Positions 8,325 to 17,261 of a stretch of DNA of 64,000 nt are shown here, piece by piece. The notes below the pieces were generated by a model. The model did no database searches, had not been told where the DNA came from, and worked only from the letters and a program-made list of their open reading frames with translations. Positions within the stretch are counted from its first letter, which is position 1. Every line of letters starts with the position of its first letter. Origin of the DNA: Mesorhizobium sp. M7A.F.Ca.US.008.03.1.1 (GTDB taxonomy: Bacteria > Pseudomonadota > Alphaproteobacteria > Rhizobiales > Rhizobiaceae); the NCBI RefSeq assembly GCF_003997495.1, contig NZ_RZRU01000016.1:1-64000 (forward strand), written 5' to 3'. The position numbers and the translations under genes are program-made.

Positions 8325-8993
8325 TCAAACAGTTCCAATCAGCATGAAGCGCGTATATTTTTTTGTCGGCAGTTCGCCGGAAAACCTGATCTCCCGTAGT
8401 GCCGCCATTGCTTCGAAGGCTGCCAGTGAAACCACGCAATTGATGTGCGTAGGCTCGCTGAAATAATCGTTCGATTGCAGCAGAACATTCGCGCCCCGTG
8501 GAACCAGAGCAAGCCAGGCGCGCAGGTCGGCTATGTGTTCGCAGCTCGTATTGATCACCAGGTCGGGCCGCCCGGCCGCATAGTCGAGTGCGTACATATC
8601 TTCCGTCAGCGCCTGGAAGCGGTCGCCGGCTTCCCGGTTGAGGGTCCGGGCGACCGGCCCGACTTCCGGATCGACATCGATGCTGTCGATCGCCGCAATG
8701 TCGAAACGGGCGTCGTTGAAAAGCATTGCCGGCAATACGCCGTACCATCCACCCAACACCCATATACGCCCGAACCGGCCGCCGCAGCTTTCAAACAGCT
8801 CGTCGAGCGCCCACATCTTGCAAGCGACCTGCTTGTGGTTGAAAGCGTTGGCGATATCGGCCGTCGGATGCTTGGCGATGACGCGCGCGAGCCCGGCGAC
8901 GAGAGGGTGGTCGATATAGGCGGCAATTCCCCGGGCGAGGTCCAAGGCTTGTTCGTGCCCGCCGGCATTGCGTGCTTGTGTGACATCCATCAT
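8325..8993 (-). CDS. class I SAM-dependent methyltransferase
   Basis: A 222-residue protein with a Rossmann motif I (RIWVLGGWYGVLPAMLF) and an acidic post-I strand (AIDSIDVDP), followed by DLVINTSCEHIADL, which fits motif IV. This is a stand-alone small-molecule or glycan methyltransferase rather than an rRNA enzyme; the substrate is unknown. Two methionines begin the frame (MMDV); AGAGGAATATG in the antisense leader (9004-8994) gives a good ribosome-binding site. The 230 bases up to the ABC gene at 9224 hold no gene and should contain divergent promoters. Confidence 0.8.
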   Translation of the reverse strand: MMDVTQARNAGGHEQALDLARGIAAYIDHPLVAGLARVIAKHPTADIANAFNHKQVACKMWALDELFESCGGRFGRIWVLGGWYGVLPAMLFNDARFDIAAIDSIDVDPEVGPVARTLNREAGDRFQALTEDMYALDYAAGRPDLVINTSCEHIADLRAWLALVPRGANVLLQSNDYFSEPTHINCVVSLAAFEAMAALREIRFSGELPTKKYTRFMLIGTV

Positions 8994-9223
8994 ATTCCTC
9001 TTCTATGTTGGGATTTCGGGCCACACAACGCAATATTGCCTCACGCGAGCCTGTTCGGCTTGCGGATGAGACGATGCCGCCAGCCGTTTCGCCGTTGCAC
9101 GGTGGCGAAGGGGGCCAATTGCGTCTGTCCCGGCCAGCGGCGTCCATCCGCGAAGATATTGCCGATACATCGTTTGCCAGCAGGTGCTTTCACCGCCTGC
9201 ATCCTCCAAACTGACAGTCGCAT

Positions 9224-11938
9224 ATGGAACCCAGCCTAGCCCGCTATATCTGGACGCACACCCGGAAGCAGCAGATCTGGATATTGATGATCGTCCTGCT
9301 TTCGATGATCCCATATTTCATGTCCTTCGACCTGCCGAAGCTGATCGTCAACGGCCCGATCCAGGGCAAGGGGTTCGAGCAACCCGGCGCGACCCTGCCC
9401 TTCATGAGATTGCACTATAACCTGCCGTTCATTGGCGAGGTCCAGTTCTTCTCCGGTTTTCAACTTGACCGCAAGGAGACGCTGCTTGCCCTGAGCTTCG
9501 TGTTCCTGCTGCTGGTCGTCATCAACGGCCTGTTCAAACTCTACATCAACACCTACAAGGGCCGCCTCGGCGAACGCATGCTGCGGCGTATCCGCTTCGA
9601 TCTGATCGATCGTGTGCTGCGTTTTCCGCCGATTTACTTCAAGCGGGTGAAATCCGCCGAAGTGGCGACCATGGTGAAGGACGAGGTGGAGCCGCTGGGC
9701 GGCTTCATCGGCGATGCATTTCTGCAGCCGGTGCTGCTCGGCGGCCAGGCGCTGACAGCTATGCTGTTCATCATGGTCCAGAACGTCTGGCTCGGAATGA
9801 TAGCGGTCGTGATCGTGGTGATCCAGATCGTGCTCATCCCGCGAATGCGGCGGCGGCTGCTCGTGCTCGGGCGCCAACGGCAATTGACGGCGCGCGCGCT
9901 TTCGGGCCGGGTTGGCGAAATCGTCGACGGCATCGGCGCGGTTCACGTCCACGACACGTCAAACTACGAGCGCGCCGACATAGCTGCCCGGCTCGGGCTC
10001 ATCTTCAAGATCCGCTTCGATCTTTACCAATGGAAATTCATGGTAAAGTTCCTCAATAATTTTCTCGCGCAGCTCACACCCTTTCTGTTCTACATGATCG
10101 GCGGGTATCTCGTCATCGGGGGCCGGCTGGACGTCGGCCAGCTCGTGGCCGTGATCGGCGCCTACAAGGACCTGCCCGGACCGATGAAGGAACTGATCGA
10201 CTGGGATCAGGATCGGCAGGATGTCCAGGTCAAATATCAGCAGGTCGTTGAACAGTTCACCGTCGAGGATATCATTGCGCCGGGGATTGCGGCACTGACG
10301 ATCAACGATCCCGGTCCGATGACAAACCCGCTGTCGGCGGTCGGTCTGTCCATCGCAGACGATGGCGGTGCAATGCTCCTCAACCGTATCTCCATGCAGG
10401 TCAAGCCGACTGAGACGGTGGCGCTGGTCAGCACCCCAACAGGTGGAGCGGAGGCGCTAGCAGAAGCCTTCGCGCGGCTGAACTGGCCGGAAAGCGGAAA
10501 GGTCGCTTCGGGCGCCGATGACCTGCTTGAACTCCCCGAAGCAGTGACCGGCCGGCGCATGTCCTACGCCTCGTCGGATGTTTTCCTCTTCCACGCAAGC
10601 CTGCGCGATAACTTGCTCTACGGGTTGAAGCATGCACCGCTGACACCGGTGACTTATGACGGCGCCGCGGCAGAGCAGCAGCGCTGGAACATCGACGAGG
10701 CGCGCCGGTCGGGCAATCCGGATTTCGATATCCACAGCGACTGGATCGACTATGCTTCCGCCGGTGCTACCGGCCCGCACGACCTCTTTGAAGCGGTGCG
10801 CCGGGTGCTCGACGCGGTTCTTCTGTCGCGCGACATTCTGGATCTTGGCTTGCGCTCTTCGGCCGACCTCACGCGTCACACGAAGCTTGCCGGGCGGATC
10901 GTCGAACTGCGTGCAGCGCTGCGAACCCGGCTGGAACAGGAAGGGCTGCGCGAACTGGTGGTTCCTTTCGAGCCGGGCGCTTACAACACGGAAGCGACGA
11001 TCGGTCAGAACCTGCTTTTCGGTGCTGCCGCCGGCCCCGAACTGGCCGACAAGGCTCTGGCGGCCAATCCCTTTTTTGCTTCCGTGCTGAAGCAAGCCGG
11101 CCTTGACCGCACGCTCTACGAAATGGGCATGGAGATCGCCGAACAGGCGATCGAGCTGTTTGCCGACCTGCCGCCCGATCACCAGTTCTTCCAGCAGCTC
11201 GCCTTCATGAGCGCCGAGGAGATCCCCGCCTACGAGACCTTGCTGCAGCGGCTCAAGAACCGTCCCTTCGAGGCGGTTTCGGAGGCCGACCGCGCCATGA
11301 TCATCACCTTGAGCTTTGCCTATATCGAGCCCCGGCACCGCTTCGGCCTGCTGACCGACGAGTTGATGAGCAAGATCGTCGCCGCACGCAACCAGTTCTA
11401 TGAAAAGCTGCCGCCCGAGCTGCAAAACGCGATCGAACGGTATGATCCTGCCAAATACATCGCCGCGGCCACCGTCATGGACAATGTCCTGTTCGGGCGT
11501 GTTGGCAACAACCATCCCGACGCGCCGGACCGCATACGCTCCATCGTCTATGAAATTCTTGACGAACTGGGGCTTTATGCCGAGCTTCTGGATGTCGGCC
11601 TGGACTTCAACGTCGGCGCCAGCGGCAGGCGGCTCACCGGTGGACAGCGACAGAAGCTCGATGTTGCCCGGGCCCTGCTCAAGCGTCCCGATTTTCTCAT
11701 TCTCAACCGGCCGCTGTCGGCGCTCGACCAGCGCATTCAGGACAAGGTGCTGCGAAACGTGCTCGAGGAAGCCAGACGCGACGGCCATTCGCCGGCGATT
11801 GTGTGGGTCGTGACGAGTCCGGCAATGGCGATGATGTTCGATCGCGTTATCGTCTTTGACTCGGGTCAACTGGTGGAAGACGGTACACACGAGACACTTT
11901 TGGCAGAGAACGGTATCTTCAAGGAACTTCTGTCATAG
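9224..11938 (+). CDS. ABC exporter-like protein with degenerate, interrupted ATPase domain
   Basis: A 904-residue protein. Residues 1-330 form an exporter-type membrane domain with about five or six hydrophobic segments. The nucleotide-binding domain starts near 370. The Walker A position (403-411) reads STPTGGAEA, with no lysine. Walker B (824-830) reads FLILNRP, with Asn and Arg where Asp and the catalytic Glu belong. The H-loop reads VVTSP without histidine. The signature LTGGQRQKLDVARAL (804-818) and the D-loop SALD are intact. About 290 extra residues (470-750) split the domain, and a D/Q-N-x-L-x-G motif occurs three times (near 462, 595 and 753). The frame is open throughout. It may be a transporter-shaped sensor or non-hydrolysing partner. 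It is followed by the cNMP-binding gene. Confidence 0.85.
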   Translation: MEPSLARYIWTHTRKQQIWILMIVLLSMIPYFMSFDLPKLIVNGPIQGKGFEQPGATLPFMRLHYNLPFIGEVQFFSGFQLDRKETLLALSFVFLLLVVINGLFKLYINTYKGRLGERMLRRIRFDLIDRVLRFPPIYFKRVKSAEVATMVKDEVEPLGGFIGDAFLQPVLLGGQALTAMLFIMVQNVWLGMIAVVIVVIQIVLIPRMRRRLLVLGRQRQLTARALSGRVGEIVDGIGAVHVHDTSNYERADIAARLGLIFKIRFDLYQWKFMVKFLNNFLAQLTPFLFYMIGGYLVIGGRLDVGQLVAVIGAYKDLPGPMKELIDWDQDRQDVQVKYQQVVEQFTVEDIIAPGIAALTINDPGPMTNPLSAVGLSIADDGGAMLLNRISMQVKPTETVALVSTPTGGAEALAEAFARLNWPESGKVASGADDLLELPEAVTGRRMSYASSDVFLFHASLRDNLLYGLKHAPLTPVTYDGAAAEQQRWNIDEARRSGNPDFDIHSDWIDYASAGATGPHDLFEAVRRVLDAVLLSRDILDLGLRSSADLTRHTKLAGRIVELRAALRTRLEQEGLRELVVPFEPGAYNTEATIGQNLLFGAAAGPELADKALAANPFFASVLKQAGLDRTLYEMGMEIAEQAIELFADLPPDHQFFQQLAFMSAEEIPAYETLLQRLKNRPFEAVSEADRAMIITLSFAYIEPRHRFGLLTDELMSKIVAARNQFYEKLPPELQNAIERYDPAKYIAAATVMDNVLFGRVGNNHPDAPDRIRSIVYEILDELGLYAELLDVGLDFNVGASGRRLTGGQRQKLDVARALLKRPDFLILNRPLSALDQRIQDKVLRNVLEEARRDGHSPAIVWVVTSPAMAMMFDRVIVFDSGQLVEDGTHETLLAENGIFKELLS

Positions 11939-11972
11939 TCTGGCAGACGCGAATTTAGGAAGGTTTGCGACA

Positions 11973-12419
11973 ATGCTGCTCAAGGATGAAGTTGGAATGC
12001 TGCAACGCGTTCCCTTGTTCTCTGGCATCGAGCCGGCAAAGCTCAAGCTGCTTGCGTTCACATCCGATCGCGTGAACTACAGCGCCGGCCAGATTCTTTT
12101 CCGGCAGGGCGACGAGGCAGACGCCGCCTATGTCATCCTTTCAGGCAGGGCGGATATTTTGGTCGATTCCGACAGCGGGCAGATAAAAGTTGCCGAACTG
12201 CTGCCAAATTCGATCGTCGGCGAGATCGCCATATTGTGCAACAGCTCCCGCACTGCCACCGTCAGAGCGGCAAGCGATCTGGAGGTCTTGAGAATCCGCA
12301 AGGATCATTTCCTAAGGCTTATGAAGGAGTTCCCGGAAATGACCATCGAGATATTGCGGGTTCTTGCCGATCGGCTAAGCCATACGACCGCGGATCTGAT
12401 CGACGCACGAACCGCCTAG
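11973..12419 (+). CDS. cyclic-nucleotide-binding domain protein
   Basis: A 148-residue single-domain CAP_ED-type protein. The phosphate-binding cassette is complete: VGEIAIL at 82-88 (E84 for the ribose) and SRTATVRA at 92-99 (R93 for the cyclic phosphate, T94). There is no helix-turn-helix, so unlike Crp it is not a DNA-binding regulator on its own. The ATG at 11973 has AGGAAGG at 11957-11963. It lies 35 bases after the ABC-like gene and 23 before the metallo-hydrolase, probably in one operon. With five cyclases nearby it is a natural candidate receptor for cAMP or cGMP; that link is inference. Confidence 0.9.
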   Translation: MLLKDEVGMLQRVPLFSGIEPAKLKLLAFTSDRVNYSAGQILFRQGDEADAAYVILSGRADILVDSDSGQIKVAELLPNSIVGEIAILCNSSRTATVRAASDLEVLRIRKDHFLRLMKEFPEMTIEILRVLADRLSHTTADLIDARTA

Positions 12420-12442
12420 AGCTACGATGGGCGAAAAGTAGC

Positions 12443-13297
12443 ATGGACGACGGTTTTTTCCTGGTCAGATTTTGGGGCGTGCGCGGCAGCATCGCGGTAT
12501 CCGGGCCAGAATTCGCTCGCTATGGCGGCAACACAACCTGCATCGAGATGCGATGCGGCAAGCATACGCTTCTGTTCGACGCGGGTTCTGGCCTGCGGCC
12601 TGCCGGCAGGGCGCTTCAGGCGTCGGATGTGACCGATTTCGACCTGCTTTTCACCCATTGTCATTACGATCACATCATCGGGCTGCCGGCTTTTGCGCCG
12701 ATCTTTGACCCAAGCGTCAAGTTTACGCTTTGGTCCGGGCATCTTGCAGGACGCATGACGACCCGGCAGATGATCGATGAGTTCATACGGCCGCCCTGGT
12801 TTCCGGTGAAAATGGACGTCTGCAAGGCAAAGCTCGACTGCCGCGATTTCGTGTCCGGAGACGTGCTTCGGCCGCGCGAGGGGGTGGTGGTTCGGACCGG
12901 AAGTCTCACCCATCCGGGTGGTTGCATAGGCTATCGGGTCGAATGGGGCGGCCGCGTCGTGGCGGTGATCACCGACACCGAGCACGAGCCGGACAAACTC
13001 GATCAGTCGGTGCTCGGCCTGATCGAAGATGCCGACCTCGTCATCTACGATTGCACCTACACCGAGAAGGAAATGGAACGGCGCCGCGGTAATGGCCACT
13101 CGACATGGCAACAGGGCGTCAAGCTCTGTGAGGCGGCCGGTGCGCGGGGGCTCGCGCTGTTTCACCACGATCCGACACGCACCGACGAGCAACTGGACGA
13201 GATGGAGAAACTGGCCAAGGACAGGTTTGCCGGCGCTTTTGCCGCGTGGGATGGCCAGACGCTCAAATTTCCGGTCTCATTGCACAAAAAGCGCTGA
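12443..13297 (+). CDS. metallo-beta-lactamase-fold hydrolase
   Basis: A 284-residue protein beginning RFWGVRGSIAVSGPEFARYG, the hallmark start of PhnP-like MBL hydrolases. Metal ligands are visible as H72-x-H74-x-D76-H77 in THCHYDH, a further histidine in SLTHPGG, and an aspartate in VITDTEH. Related MBL proteins are phosphodiesterases on cyclic phosphates, so a cyclic-nucleotide substrate is possible, given the preceding cNMP-binding gene. That is inference. The ATG at 12443 has GCGAAAAG upstream; no other start keeps the conserved N-terminus. Confidence 0.87.
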   Translation: MDDGFFLVRFWGVRGSIAVSGPEFARYGGNTTCIEMRCGKHTLLFDAGSGLRPAGRALQASDVTDFDLLFTHCHYDHIIGLPAFAPIFDPSVKFTLWSGHLAGRMTTRQMIDEFIRPPWFPVKMDVCKAKLDCRDFVSGDVLRPREGVVVRTGSLTHPGGCIGYRVEWGGRVVAVITDTEHEPDKLDQSVLGLIEDADLVIYDCTYTEKEMERRRGNGHSTWQQGVKLCEAAGARGLALFHHDPTRTDEQLDEMEKLAKDRFAGAFAAWDGQTLKFPVSLHKKR

Positions 13298-13308
13298 GCT
13301 ATTTTTCC

Positions 13309-13350
13309 ATTCCCCCGGGAAAGCGCTACGTGTGTCCTGGAATTGCTCTA
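13309..13350. repeat. dispersed repeat with GGGAAAGCGCTACG core
   Basis: GGGAAAGCGCTACG followed by CCTGGAATTGCTCTAG matches the element at 25443-25522 (GGGAAAGTGCTACG and CCTGGAATTGCTCTGG). It lies between convergent genes ending at 13297 and 13348 and touches the last codon of the second. It is probably a non-coding palindromic element that has been copied around the genome. Confidence 0.6.
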
Positions 13351-14106
13351 GCGGCGCTGCGCACGATCAATGAATGTCCTGATCGGAAGCCATGCGCAGG
13401 CTTCAGTCTGTGCGGTGACTGTGAACAGCCGTTCGAGGAAAAGCCAGGCCGATTCATCGTGTAGGAGATGGTGGGTGAGCAGGCCGACCGGCTCGCCCCC
13501 GTCGAATGCGTGCTGCAATTGCGCAATGATAGCCTGAACCAACAGGCCATGATCGTGGCAACCGCGGCTGCTACGCCAATCCATGATGTCGACATTGCTG
13601 TTGATGACGGCCAATGGAGCCGGCTTCGGCGGACCATAGACGGACAATGCCGCAAATCCTATCGACCCAAGGTCGGATACAACGCCGGCGTCGATCCTGT
13701 TCCAGGGCGGCACCAGCATCGGAACGGCACGTGCGCCGTGCAGGCCGGTAACGTGCGACAGCCCGCGAGCCAGATCATCGAGCACCGCCTCGCGTGGCCG
13801 ATGCGCGCCGAGCTCCTGCCTTTTCTGGTCCGCGGGCGCATGATTTCGGTGCGCCCAGCCATGGACAGCGACCGTGGCCTGCGGGGCCTCGTCAAGCCGT
13901 GCGACAAGCTTCCCGTCGGTACGGGCCGGAATGACGGCCAGAGTGACCGGCACCGCGAATTCACCGGTGAGGTCGAGCAGCCGATCAAGTGCCTGCGTCG
14001 GATCCACGGCGTCATCGTCACGCAGCCAGAACTCTGCCTTGCGGCCCGCCCGTTGGCGGCGCGCCAGTTCTTCCACCAAGGGCTGCCAGATGAGATCGGA
14101 TGTCAT
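13348..14106 (-). CDS. polysaccharide deacetylase-like protein
   Basis: A 252-residue protein with FWLRDDDAVDPTQALDRLLD near the N-terminus, the acidic metal-binding strand of carbohydrate esterase 4-like proteins, then AVHGWAHRNHAP (paired histidines) and LVPPWNRID, which matches the fourth CE4 motif. The TFDDG form of motif 1 is replaced by LRDDD, as in the divergent deacetylase-like group, so activity is not assured. It starts at ATG 14106, overlapping the stop of the upstream glycosyltransferase by four bases, so the two are co-translated. The likely role is trimming or modifying the sugar made by its partner. Confidence 0.8.
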   Translation of the reverse strand: MTSDLIWQPLVEELARRQRAGRKAEFWLRDDDAVDPTQALDRLLDLTGEFAVPVTLAVIPARTDGKLVARLDEAPQATVAVHGWAHRNHAPADQKRQELGAHRPREAVLDDLARGLSHVTGLHGARAVPMLVPPWNRIDAGVVSDLGSIGFAALSVYGPPKPAPLAVINSNVDIMDWRSSRGCHDHGLLVQAIIAQLQHAFDGGEPVGLLTHHLLHDESAWLFLERLFTVTAQTEACAWLPIRTFIDRAQRR

Positions 14107-15191
14107 GAGACTCGAATCTTCGCAAAAAGTGTGGCCAGACGCGCAGCTGCGCCACCGAGGGAACGTTCGTCGAGGACGAAACGTCTGGCTTCCACGGCCA
14201 TGATGGTTCTTTCGTCGTTACGGGCCAGAAGCCTTTCAATGGCGGAAGCAAACGCCGCCACATCGCCCGGCGGGGTGAGAAACCCGGTCTGGCCATCGCG
14301 CACGACCTCCGGCACGCCGGCGATGCCCTGAGCCACCACCGGAAGGCCGGCGGCCTGTGCTTCAAGATAGGCAACGCCATAGGCCTCGCCGTAGCCCGGC
14401 CAGACGTAAATTCCGCCAGTGTAGAGGATGTCCGGCACGGCGGCTGGTTCAATCGCGCCGAGCCATTCGATACGGTGGGCGGGCAAGCCGGCGAATTGCG
14501 CTTCGACCTCGTCATGGGCAGGCCCGTCGCCGACGACCGACATGGTCCAGGGCAGATGGCAGATCGAACCGAGCGCTTGCGCCAGCATGCGATAGCTTTC
14601 GACTTTGTCGCCCGGGCGCATCATGGCGACGGTAACGAGGCGCGTCGGACAACCTCGTGCCGGCATTTCCTTGAATGCCGATGTGTCGATGAAGGGCGAA
14701 AGCATACCGAAAGCTGCGTCGGGAGCAGCGTCCGTCAGTCCCTGGCGATCCCTTTGCGTGAAGCAGATGTTCAGCGCTGCCTCTTCGATGGCTCGCACCA
14801 CCAACGCTTGGCTATCGGCCCACAGGCCGGCATTGCGCCGCCTGGAATAGGAGGCTTCCGCTGTCACATAGGGAACAGCAAAGGCCGACGCCAGCTCCGG
14901 CCCGATCAAGTCGGGCGCCTTGTAATAGGGATGGTAGGTGAACCAGAGATCGGGTTTGCCGTCACGATCCCAAAGCTTGGCAAGCCGCGCGGCTTCCTCT
15001 GCGGCCTCGATCTTTAGTGCCGCGAAACTTTTCGACTCCGGCTGGCGTAGATAGAAGCGCAACTCAGATGCCAGCTCGACGCTATGCCCTCCGTGCTCCA
15101 GCGCTTTCACAAGCATCCGTGCCATCTGGCGGTCGCCGGAGACAACGGGATGATTGGGTGACTTCAGCGGCGCGTAGAAGGCAATTCGCAT
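14103..15191 (-). CDS. GT4-family glycosyltransferase
   Basis: A 362-residue GT-B transferase: MRIAFYAPLKSPNHPVVSGD at the N-terminus with the glycine-rich donor loop, LVTVAMMRPGDKVESYRMLA in the middle, and a C-terminal YGEAYGVAYLEAQAAGLPVV element in which two glutamates seven apart (E-X7-E) are replaced by GEAYGVAYLE. The ATG at 15191 is preferred to the in-frame starts at 15227 and 15206, because the family begins at MRIAFY. It is the first gene of a two-gene operon with the deacetylase-like protein, and divergent from the DUF3095 gene. Confidence 0.88.
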   Translation of the reverse strand: MRIAFYAPLKSPNHPVVSGDRQMARMLVKALEHGGHSVELASELRFYLRQPESKSFAALKIEAAEEAARLAKLWDRDGKPDLWFTYHPYYKAPDLIGPELASAFAVPYVTAEASYSRRRNAGLWADSQALVVRAIEEAALNICFTQRDRQGLTDAAPDAAFGMLSPFIDTSAFKEMPARGCPTRLVTVAMMRPGDKVESYRMLAQALGSICHLPWTMSVVGDGPAHDEVEAQFAGLPAHRIEWLGAIEPAAVPDILYTGGIYVWPGYGEAYGVAYLEAQAAGLPVVAQGIAGVPEVVRDGQTGFLTPPGDVAAFASAIERLLARNDERTIMAVEARRFVLDERSLGGAAARLATLFAKIRVS

Positions 15192-15282
15192 CGCGCGACC
15201 TATCATCGGAAAGCCTGCGCAAGTCAATTTCGAAGCGCGATCGACTTCACCTTCAAGCCGTGGAATGTGCTATCTGATGGTC

Positions 15283-16443
15283 ATGGAAACAGCTACCGCG
15301 CCCGACCCGTTTGTCGCTTCTTTGCCGGTCTTCGCAAAGTTCGAAAGCGTTGCCGACATCGATAACTATCGGCCCCTCCCCGATGGCTGGGCTCTGGCCA
15401 CCGCCGACATCGTCGGCTCGACCAAGGCGATCGAGGCAGGGCGCTATAAAACCGTCAACATGGCCGGCGCCAGCGTTATTTCGGCTCTGCTCAACGCGCT
15501 GGGTCGGCAAGATTTTCCCTTTGTCTTCGGCGGCGACGGCGCGCTCGTGGCGTTTCCCGGCTCGGCGCTGGAGATCGCCCGCAACGCGCTGGCGGCCGTC
15601 CAAAGATGGGTGGCGGACGAACTGGACCTGACCTTGCGTGCCGCGATCGTGCCGATAAAGGACATAAGAGCGCATGGCCTCGACGTTCGCGTGGCGAGGT
15701 TCCGGGCTTCCGAAGCGGCGTTCTATGCCATGTTCGCCGGCGGTGGCGGCAGTTGGGCGGAAGCTGAGATGAAAGCGGGGCGCTACCGCATCGATCCTGC
15801 GCCGGCCGGCGCGCGGCCGGATCTGACCGGCCTTTCCTGCCGTTGGAACCCGATCGAGGCCCGGCATGGCGAAATCGTCTCGATCATAGCCATACCGGGG
15901 GCGTCGCGCGACTTGCGCGGGTTTCAGTTTCTGGCTTCCGACATCATCGCCCTCGCCGGCAGGCAGGAGCGCGATGGCCACCCGGTGCCGGTGGACGGGC
16001 CGGACTACAGTTTTCTGCCCGCCGGCCTCGATGTCGAGGCGCGGGCGTTGGCCCCGGCAGGATGGCGGTGGCGGTCGAAGCTGTGGATCGTGTTCCTGAT
16101 GACGCTTACGGCTGTAACCGATCGATTTGGATGGACGATTGGCCGTTTCGATCCGAAGGTCTACAAACGCGAGGTGGCCAGCAATTCGGATTTCCGAAAG
16201 TTCGACGACGGCTTGAAGATGACCATCGACGTTGACGCGGATGTGCTGCATCGGATCGAAGACCGGCTGAAGCAGGCGGAAGCGGCGTCCATCTGCAAGT
16301 ATGGCCTCCACCGCCAGAAGTCGGCCTTGATGACATGCCTCGTCATCTCGCCGCTACAGCGTGATCACGTTCATTTCATCGATGGCGCCGCCGGCGGCTA
16401 TGCGATGGCTGCGGCAAGCCTGAAGGCGAAGGCGCCGGTCTGA
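15283..16443 (+). CDS. DUF3095-family protein, nucleotide-cyclase-like
   Basis: A protein of about 386 residues with the DUF3095 pattern: FVASLPVFAKFESVADIDNY, then WALATADIVGSTKAIEAGRY and FVFGGDGALVAFPG. The TADIVGST and GGDG elements sit where class III cyclases carry their two metal aspartates, but the adenine-selecting lysine and the later Asn/Arg region are not recognisable. So the fold may be shared without proven cyclase activity. ATGs at 15265, 15277 and 15283 are all possible; 15283 begins closest to the conserved part. It is the first of six cyclase-type genes in the next 21 kb. Confidence 0.8.
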   Translation: METATAPDPFVASLPVFAKFESVADIDNYRPLPDGWALATADIVGSTKAIEAGRYKTVNMAGASVISALLNALGRQDFPFVFGGDGALVAFPGSALEIARNALAAVQRWVADELDLTLRAAIVPIKDIRAHGLDVRVARFRASEAAFYAMFAGGGGSWAEAEMKAGRYRIDPAPAGARPDLTGLSCRWNPIEARHGEIVSIIAIPGASRDLRGFQFLASDIIALAGRQERDGHPVPVDGPDYSFLPAGLDVEARALAPAGWRWRSKLWIVFLMTLTAVTDRFGWTIGRFDPKVYKREVASNSDFRKFDDGLKMTIDVDADVLHRIEDRLKQAEAASICKYGLHRQKSALMTCLVISPLQRDHVHFIDGAAGGYAMAAASLKAKAPV

Positions 16444-16503
16444 TGACGGCTTGCGGGAAGAAATTTTCCGCAATATGCGCTTGCCCATGGTTCTTGGCAC
16501 CCG

Positions 16504-17010
16504 GTGAGCCTCGGCATGGGAGCGGATGGCCTGTCCGAATTCACGGGTAGATTTTTAGACGCCTCACGATCGACATATGACCGTCTTCTGAACCGGATTT
16601 CGACGCGCGCCGCGCAAGTCGGCGTGATCGGACCGAGCTATGTCGGGTTGCCGCTGTCGGTCGCGATCGCACGCGCCGGCTTCCCGGTTTCCGGCTTCGA
16701 CATCGAAGCCCGGAAGGTCGAGAGGCTGAACAACGGCCAATCCTACTTGAGGCAGCGACGTCGACAGCCTTGCCGGCCGGGCAGTTCCGCACCAGCGCGG
16801 ATCTGCCGAACTAGCCGTCTGCGATGCCATCATAATCTGCGTTCCGACACCGCTAAGGAAACACCGGGAGCCGGAGAGGATCCCCGAAGGATTCGATGCT
16901 GTCGTCGTGGCCTACCACGACGTGATCGACTATCAGGCGATCGCTTATCACGCTCCTCTGATCGTAGACACACGCAATGTTTTTGGCCGCCTCGGGCTGG
17001 CCCCGAGATA
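16504..17010 (+). pseudogene. relic of a UDP-N-acetylglucosamine/UDP-sugar dehydrogenase
   Basis: Three frames together spell the two ends of a nucleotide-sugar dehydrogenase. Frame 1 (to about 16747) gives VGVIGPSYVGLPLSVAIARA and FDIEARKVERLNNGQSY. Frame 3 (16749-16800) gives EAATSTALPAGQFRTSADL. Frame 2 (from 16805) gives AELAVCDAIIICVPTPL, then jumps to GFDAVVVAYHDVIDYQAIAY and LIVDTRNVFGRLGL, which belong near the C-terminus. So there are two frameshifts, and roughly 270 codons of the middle (including the active site) are missing. The remainder to 17261 holds nothing recognisable. It is probably a leftover of the neighbouring polysaccharide locus. Confidence 0.82.
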
Positions 17011-17261
17011 CGGTGGTGAAGGCCTGACGGTAACTGAGACGGCGAATTCTTTGCCCGATGTCAGGATCGGGATTGCACTCCGCCGGCAGCCTCGCCACAT
17101 GATGCTGCAGGTGATAGATGCAGTTTACGCCTGCTTCATTCCTGCAAGGACAGTCATTCGGGAAATTCTTCGCCGGCTTTTGTCGCCGAAGCCGGCTTCA
17201 CTGACTTCGATTGTGTGGCGGATCAAAGGAGATGGCTCGTCTTCGACGGGTTCGAGATAGC

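Noticed and set aside
9236..9952. Long minus-strand frame opposite the ABC-like gene (and a similar one at 10457-11890).
   Set aside because: High-GC codon bias produces long antisense frames; the composition is His/Asp/Arg-rich with no domain, while the plus strand has clear ABC motifs.
11856..11972. An upstream extension of the cNMP-binding protein in the same frame.
   Set aside because: It overlaps the end of the ABC-like gene, and the ATG at 11973 has a good ribosome-binding site and begins the domain.
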